From Combretum micranthum (Eukaryota; Streptophyta; Magnoliopsida; Myrtales; Combretaceae): a stretch of 64,000 bases of DNA. The notes under the pieces were generated by a model. It searched no databases. It was not told the DNA's origin and saw only the letters and a program-made list of their open reading frames with translations. The first letter of the stretch is position 1. Every line of letters starts with the position of its first letter. Shown one piece after another: positions 59,056 through 64,000 of this stretch. Location of the stretch: assembly GCA_024138025.1 (NCBI GenBank), contig JAMXBD010000172.1, positions 186,001 through 250,000 on the forward strand, written 5' to 3'. The position numbers and the translations under genes were made by a program.

Positions 59056-60726
59056 AAATGATATGTCATATATTGTAGATTATATGCTTATGGAGTGGAA
59101 ATACTTGACAACTGGTTTGCTTTGGTTAAGTTTTTGAAACAAATCAAACCACTTTAACTAGGAGCAAATCGTACAGCTTTAATGCGGTCCCAACCATATT
59201 AACTTTCTATTAGATATTTTTCCTTTTACCATTTATCATGATTCTATTCATTATTTTCTACCATTATCAGCATCAAAATTGAATTTCCACATATTAACTT
59301 TGACTTTTTAGTCAAAATACCATATGTCCTGTTTAATTATTCTATGGCTTATTGCATTGCGTATGTACGTGCGTGCTGTCCTGTCTTTTTAAACTTTAGA
59401 TCCAAGAAAATTCCTAGATAAAACTGATCAATATATGATTGACTCCTAAAAAGATCTTCAGTTAACCACAAACAAATCAATGATTCGTGTCAAGGCACTG
59501 AACTTTTGAAGAAATAGCATGAAATTCTAGAAATCTCGTCTCACGGTTGCTATGAGTAATCCCACATTTGCACTTAAAATTCAATCAAAAAAATTTTAAA
59601 GTACGAACGACACTTGAAAAAGTAAAATTTTCTCTTAGAGCTTCGACGAAATTCACATGAACATTCGTGTAAATTGTAATATATTCCATGGTCATATACA
59701 AACTCTCATAATAATAATAGTAATAATTTACAATTCTCTCTTAAATTAGGATCACTCAGCTATGGGCGAACATTAATATCACCACCAGACATCTGATGAA
59801 CCTTTGAGAATCAAACCTAAAAGTTTATTGCATTTACCGTACGCTTCTAAATCTGAACCCAATGTGTATAAAATAAAAAAGGATTGAATTTTAATTGGAT
59901 AGAAATATGATAGAAATACAATAACTATTATAATATTCATTTTGTGTAAAATAAAATAAAATAAGTAATCATTAAAATAAAAGTACAATATCTATTTTAT
60001 CTTGTTTTATTATAGAAAAACGATATTTATACAAGTGATATTTTCATAGCAAAGATATTTATGACGTATTAAAAATGAACCAGATGAGAACATGAATTAT
60101 TATTCATTATATTGTGTAATAACAATTCATTATGAATTATCATTTCCTAAGTAATCACCATAAAAGCAACTTTATATAAAAAGAGGAAAAGAATGGATAG
60201 GTATACCCGCAACCATTTTGAAATAGAATGAATCCCGCGTGTTTCGGCTAGATCACAGGACCGACTGAATAGAGGAATCCCCAAACTGCAGGAATCAAGC
60301 AGCTTAAGACTGCATTGCTCAGGCATACTTAAGTATAAGAGAAGCATGGTTCCCCCATGCAGTGATAGTATGATGAAGGAAAAAATAACAAGACACACTT
60401 CACAGCTATTGGTGCCTGCTATCTACAAAACAGATTCTCTTTTTACTCCATTGTTTATCAAGACAACAAAGCTGCTTCCTATGAATTCAATTAAATTTCT
60501 ATGGAAATTGTCGAGTGATCCCAAAAAGAAGGAGAAAATAAAAGGAACTGAACCTACAGCTACGTGGCCAATCAAATTATATTTCAAGCAAACTCACACT
60601 AATCCTACATTCTACACATCATTTCGTGTTCAATTCACCACCAGTTTCTGCAAAAAGCACCTGTGTCCACCAAACTTTTCCATTGCTATCAAGCTGACTA
60701 GCCGTTACCCTTTAAAATGGCTTGTC
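59056..60726. other. Intergenic, then probable 3' UTR of the COV1-like gene
   Basis: 59056-60100 is AT-rich with no recognised gene. The last several hundred bases before 60727 are less AT-rich and would be the 3' untranslated region of the minus-strand COV1-like gene. The plus-strand open frame at 60346-60843 lies antisense to that gene and overlaps its last exon, so I treat it as a shadow. Confidence 0.45.
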
Positions 60727-61134
60727 TTAGCTTCTCTCGAGTCTACTTCTGTCAATCGGCATCATCCGTTGATCCAGTGTAGTGAGAATCTGAGGCATCG
60801 ACATTCCCCCAGAGACGATAATTTCTGCATTTGTTATTACTAGATTAGAAATCTTCATATCCCATGCCCTATCTACGTTCTGCTATTATAAGCCACGATA
60901 CAGGTGTTCATCTTCCTAGAGTGACTTATGACAAAAGTAGAGAGATTGTTATACGCTTGTCAGAGGAACTTTAAATAAATAAGTTTTCACAGGAAAAGAA
61001 TCCTTACCGATGCCTTCACGGACTGAAAGATTTGGCCGGATAACATCCCTGGTATTGATCAGAAATACATCACCAATGTAGAGATGATTTGTAGGGACAT
61101 ATACACAACATAGCTCTTCATCTCCAGAAAAACT
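60727..61134 (-). CDS. COV1-like / DUF502 membrane protein, last two coding exons
   Basis: Exon 61134-61008 reads SFSGDEELCCVYVPTNHLY and IGDVFLINTRDVIRPNLSV, then REGI, ending at donor G|GTAAGG. After an intron with acceptor GCAG, exon 60824-60727 gives EIIVSGGMSMPQILTTLD and ends RSRLERS-stop. VYVPTNHLYIGD, IRPNLSVREGIEI and VSGGMSMPQ are hallmark C-terminal motifs of plant CONTINUOUS VASCULAR RING (COV1) and LIKE-COV proteins, integral membrane proteins of the DUF502 family linked to vascular patterning and Golgi/TGN trafficking. The phase across the intron is consistent and no frame break is seen here. The transmembrane N-terminal two thirds should be encoded upstream (higher coordinates), but no such exon was recognised before 64000. 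Confidence 0.85.
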
Positions 61135-63640
61135 CTGCATGTAAAAAACCAATAATAACAAATTGATTCATAAAAAAGAAAGAAGATTTAAGGAGTCTCA
61201 AATCCCAACTATCTGCTTGAAAACTTGATAATCATAGAATTTCACATTCATAAAGAAAAGCAGAATGGCATGTAAAACCATCATGTCCCTTGAACGGTCC
61301 CAGTTCCATGACTGATGCAACGTCACCAGTTATCAGAATGCAAGTTTTCCCAAAAGTGCGGAAAACTACTACTAGGGTGCAACATGTTAACTTTTTGCTT
61401 TCGGGTCATGATGTGGCTTTGCTATTGCTGAAAGCCAAAATTAGAGGCCTACCAAAAATCCTAAAGGTAAAATACGGACAGAAAGCAAAATCAGAGACCT
61501 AATCAGTCATGACTCACACTGCAACTGCAAGCATGAAAGGCAAGGCAGCGAATTACTAAACTATAGATTTAACTGCCCCTGGTATCAACATCATTTATGA
61601 AATGAACAAGGCTCCATGTGAACGCAAGAAGGAGATTAATTGCCTTTCTATACCCTAAGAGTATTGAACATGATTAATGCCTTACATTCAAGACTTGCAA
61701 GGAGTGAATTCATAGCTCATTCAAAATTTTCCTTTTGCATCATAGTAAAAACGATTCGCATAAAAGGACCAAGTACCAAACAAGGCTTTCAAGTGCCGGT
61801 AGGTTAGTTGTTGGATGACTTATGTGTGAAGAGAGAGAGCCCATGGAGGAAGGAATAAATCCTGCAGCCAAACCATATGTTAGCACCTCAAATGCTCCTG
61901 CAATGATTTCTTTACAAACGGTATATAGATGCTGAGAACTGGCCTGGTCACATCTTAGCATCGGATGCAAAGTAATCTTATGCCAACAAAAAAGTCAGCA
62001 TCAGAGGACAGGCGAAAAATAGAATTCATGAAGGTTAGAGGGGCTATTTGAGTACAAAGGATACATGAAAAACTAGGGAAAAAATACTAATCAAGTACTG
62101 AATCTTGAGACCAATTTGCACTTAAGTCCAAAACAGTTAAAATGCACAATTGGTCCTAAACCTTTCCAAAATATTGTAGATGGTTTAATCTTCAAATTTT
62201 CATTCTGAGCTAACATTTTTATCTGATATTTCTGTCTTAGCTGGCAATGCCAAATAAAGCATCTTCTTTAGATTTTTATTTCTTAACATCTTATCTATCT
62301 CCTCTCGTTCTTTGGCAGAAAGTCGTCGAATCTTGATGAACATTCCTTCATCAGTCCCTCTTCACCAAGGATGTGGCTTCTAATTCTCCAACAATGAGAT
62401 GGGATCATCCAAGTCATTGAATCATTGCAACTTTGATGATCCCCCATTCTCCAATTACATAAGTTTCCACTATGGACACCCAACATCTGAATAGAAATCT
62501 AATGTTTGACATCAAGATGTGATTGTTTTGTTGCGTATGGATGTAAGCTTGGCAGCATATTTTCCACTGATAGTGCATGCACAGATCAGCCTGGAGTGGA
62601 AAGTGGCACCAACAAGTGCACTTTGCACTACCACTATTTGTGTGTCGAGGATTTCCATATCCTAGATGGATGATGGGATTACATGCAAAACAAAAGAAAG
62701 ATGATTGATGGCTAATTCTTCCACAGCTCTAATTTTACAAGCCAATTTTAATAAATTAATCTCTGCCACTGGAACAGAATAGAAAATATATATGAATCAG
62801 TTCTTCGTTTGCATTTTATTCTGTATTAGACCCAGGATATTTTCCCCTCACACCTTCATGTGATGTGGTGTCATTCATCAGTGATAAAGTGTAATTAAGT
62901 TCTAAATCTACAGATATGAAGTTCCACCACCAACTTCAGCCATCATCTTTGACAAAGGGAAGTTTATGGTAATTATGAAGTGGCCAGTGGGGTTGTATTT
63001 GTTTGTCGTCGTCAGTTAGACAACCGCCCCTGGTGCCTGGCTAGAATAATGATTTGTCTCTACAAAGTCAAATAAAATATTGATGACGCATTGCCAGCGG
63101 AACAAAAAGCCAAAACAATAAAATACCAGCTCAACAGCTTAAATAGAGAAGCCCAAAAACAGACTGTTAAAAAATTTGTGCTTAGACTGCACAATTTAAA
63201 AGGGTTTACAACTTAAATGTGCATCTGCCCTAAGAGTAGAGCTTAATTGGCACTTTTTACAAGACTAAAAATGCATATGTAAAGAGTTGGCACTAAAATC
63301 ATCACAGTTTGAATCATCTCTAATCACAAGACACAACCTAAATTGTTTAATTATGTATTCTATGCAAACAAAAAGAAAGATTCTCTAGCAGTTAATCAAA
63401 TTTCACCACCTAATAGATACCATATAAAAGGAACCTGTGTAGTCTAGATGGAAAATCTTTACATGTCATTCAACCAAAGAAAATCCTTACATGTCCCTCT
63501 TTTCATCAAATATCAATTCTTGCTGTACTCAATGAAAATCAGATGCCATACAAGGAGTCAGTTTATTCTTTTCTTTTTTTTTTTCCAATAATTTTTTAGG
63601 ACACAAAACCATTCTACAAGACCCATGTACCAGTTCAATA
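61135..63640 (-). other. Upstream intron or intergenic DNA of the COV1-like gene
   Basis: I looked on the minus strand for the membrane-span exons and the RHPRIGEYAFGFITS-type motif of COV1 proteins and did not find them. The stretch may be a long intron, or earlier exons may be missed. 62060-62230 has MITE-like low-complexity phrases. No other gene was supported. Confidence 0.35.
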
Positions 63641-63765
63641 TAACTTGCATTATATAGGTAGCCCCAAAAAATGTCCTTGGTGGGATTTGAACCAAGACCT
63701 CACAAATTTTCATAAACACGAATTCAGCCTTAACCAATATCCCAATCACCTGGGGGTAGAGAAAG
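63640..63765 (-). mobile_element. tRNA-derived SINE-like sequence
   Basis: On the minus strand, ATTGGTTAAGGCTG is followed about 45 bp later by GGTCTTGGTTCAAATCCCAC, which resembles A and B boxes of a tRNA-derived Pol III promoter. No intact tRNA cloverleaf is present. Confidence 0.4.
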
Positions 63766-64000
63766 AGTTATTTTTATACTTGCAATGCGGTAATAATGGG
63801 TCTTCTGATAAGGAACAGGACATGGAAAAATCAGGCATTGCCATGAGAAGTAGAAAGAGCCTTTTTAATTCATAGATGCCATAATCCAAGACAGGTTAAA
63901 ACTCCATTTACAGAACAATACCAATGGCTACCTTCTGGATCTGCAGCTTAAGACTATGATGACCGTATTTATTATTGCAAAGGACACTTGAGAGACTAGC

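Noticed and set aside
60346..60843. 165-residue plus-strand open frame
   Set aside because: It is antisense to the last COV1-like exon and its 3' flank; composition is unremarkable.

Overview
The window looks like nuclear DNA of a dicot plant. It is AT-rich. Its recognisable genes are split by short GT-AG introns and belong to plant families, and most of the rest is plant-type transposable elements. I cannot name the species.

Layout. (1) 1-7400: AT-rich intergenic DNA with a foldback MITE (972-1297), an LTR-like remnant holding a roughly 80-bp minisatellite, and a hAT-like non-autonomous element (6116-6917). (2) 7844-11309, plus strand: a proline-rich extensin-like receptor kinase (PERK) gene in eight exons. 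(3) 11.3-15.8 kb: intergenic. (4) 15.8-43.2 kb: a large repeat block with decayed Ulp1/DUF1985-type transposon-gene relics, hAT-like pieces and several minisatellite arrays sharing a CTAGGTC/GACCTAG core, including a 177-bp array (35990-37225) and a 155-bp array (40370-41945). A complete Ty3/gypsy chromovirus (22676-33902, minus strand, 2.7-kb LTRs, 5-bp target duplication TGTCT) has inserted into this block. Near its right edge lies an almost complete Cassandra-type TRIM whose two LTRs both carry a 5S-rRNA-like promoter segment (42191-42729). (5) 43395-47730, plus strand: an eleven-exon tRNA(Ile)-lysidine synthase (TilS) type gene, probably plastid-targeted. (6) 47.7-60.7 kb: intergenic DNA with a 3.5-kb solo LTR (54779-58277, target duplication CACCT), a Mutator-type hairpin MITE and A-tailed SINE-like copies. 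(7) 60727-61134, minus strand: the last two coding exons of a COV1-like (DUF502) membrane protein gene; earlier exons were not found before the window end.

The three host genes have no evident functional link (cell-wall sensing kinase, plastid tRNA modification, vascular patterning/membrane protein). Both complete genes carry many one-base breaks in otherwise well conserved coding sequence, often in homopolymers, and so does the retrotransposon. Indel errors of a long-read assembly explain this more simply than independent decay of every gene. The most distinctive signals are an extra protein-like reading region between the primer-binding site and gag of the chromovirus, the Cassandra element, and the way a tandem array fills what looks like an intron of a Ulp1-type relic.
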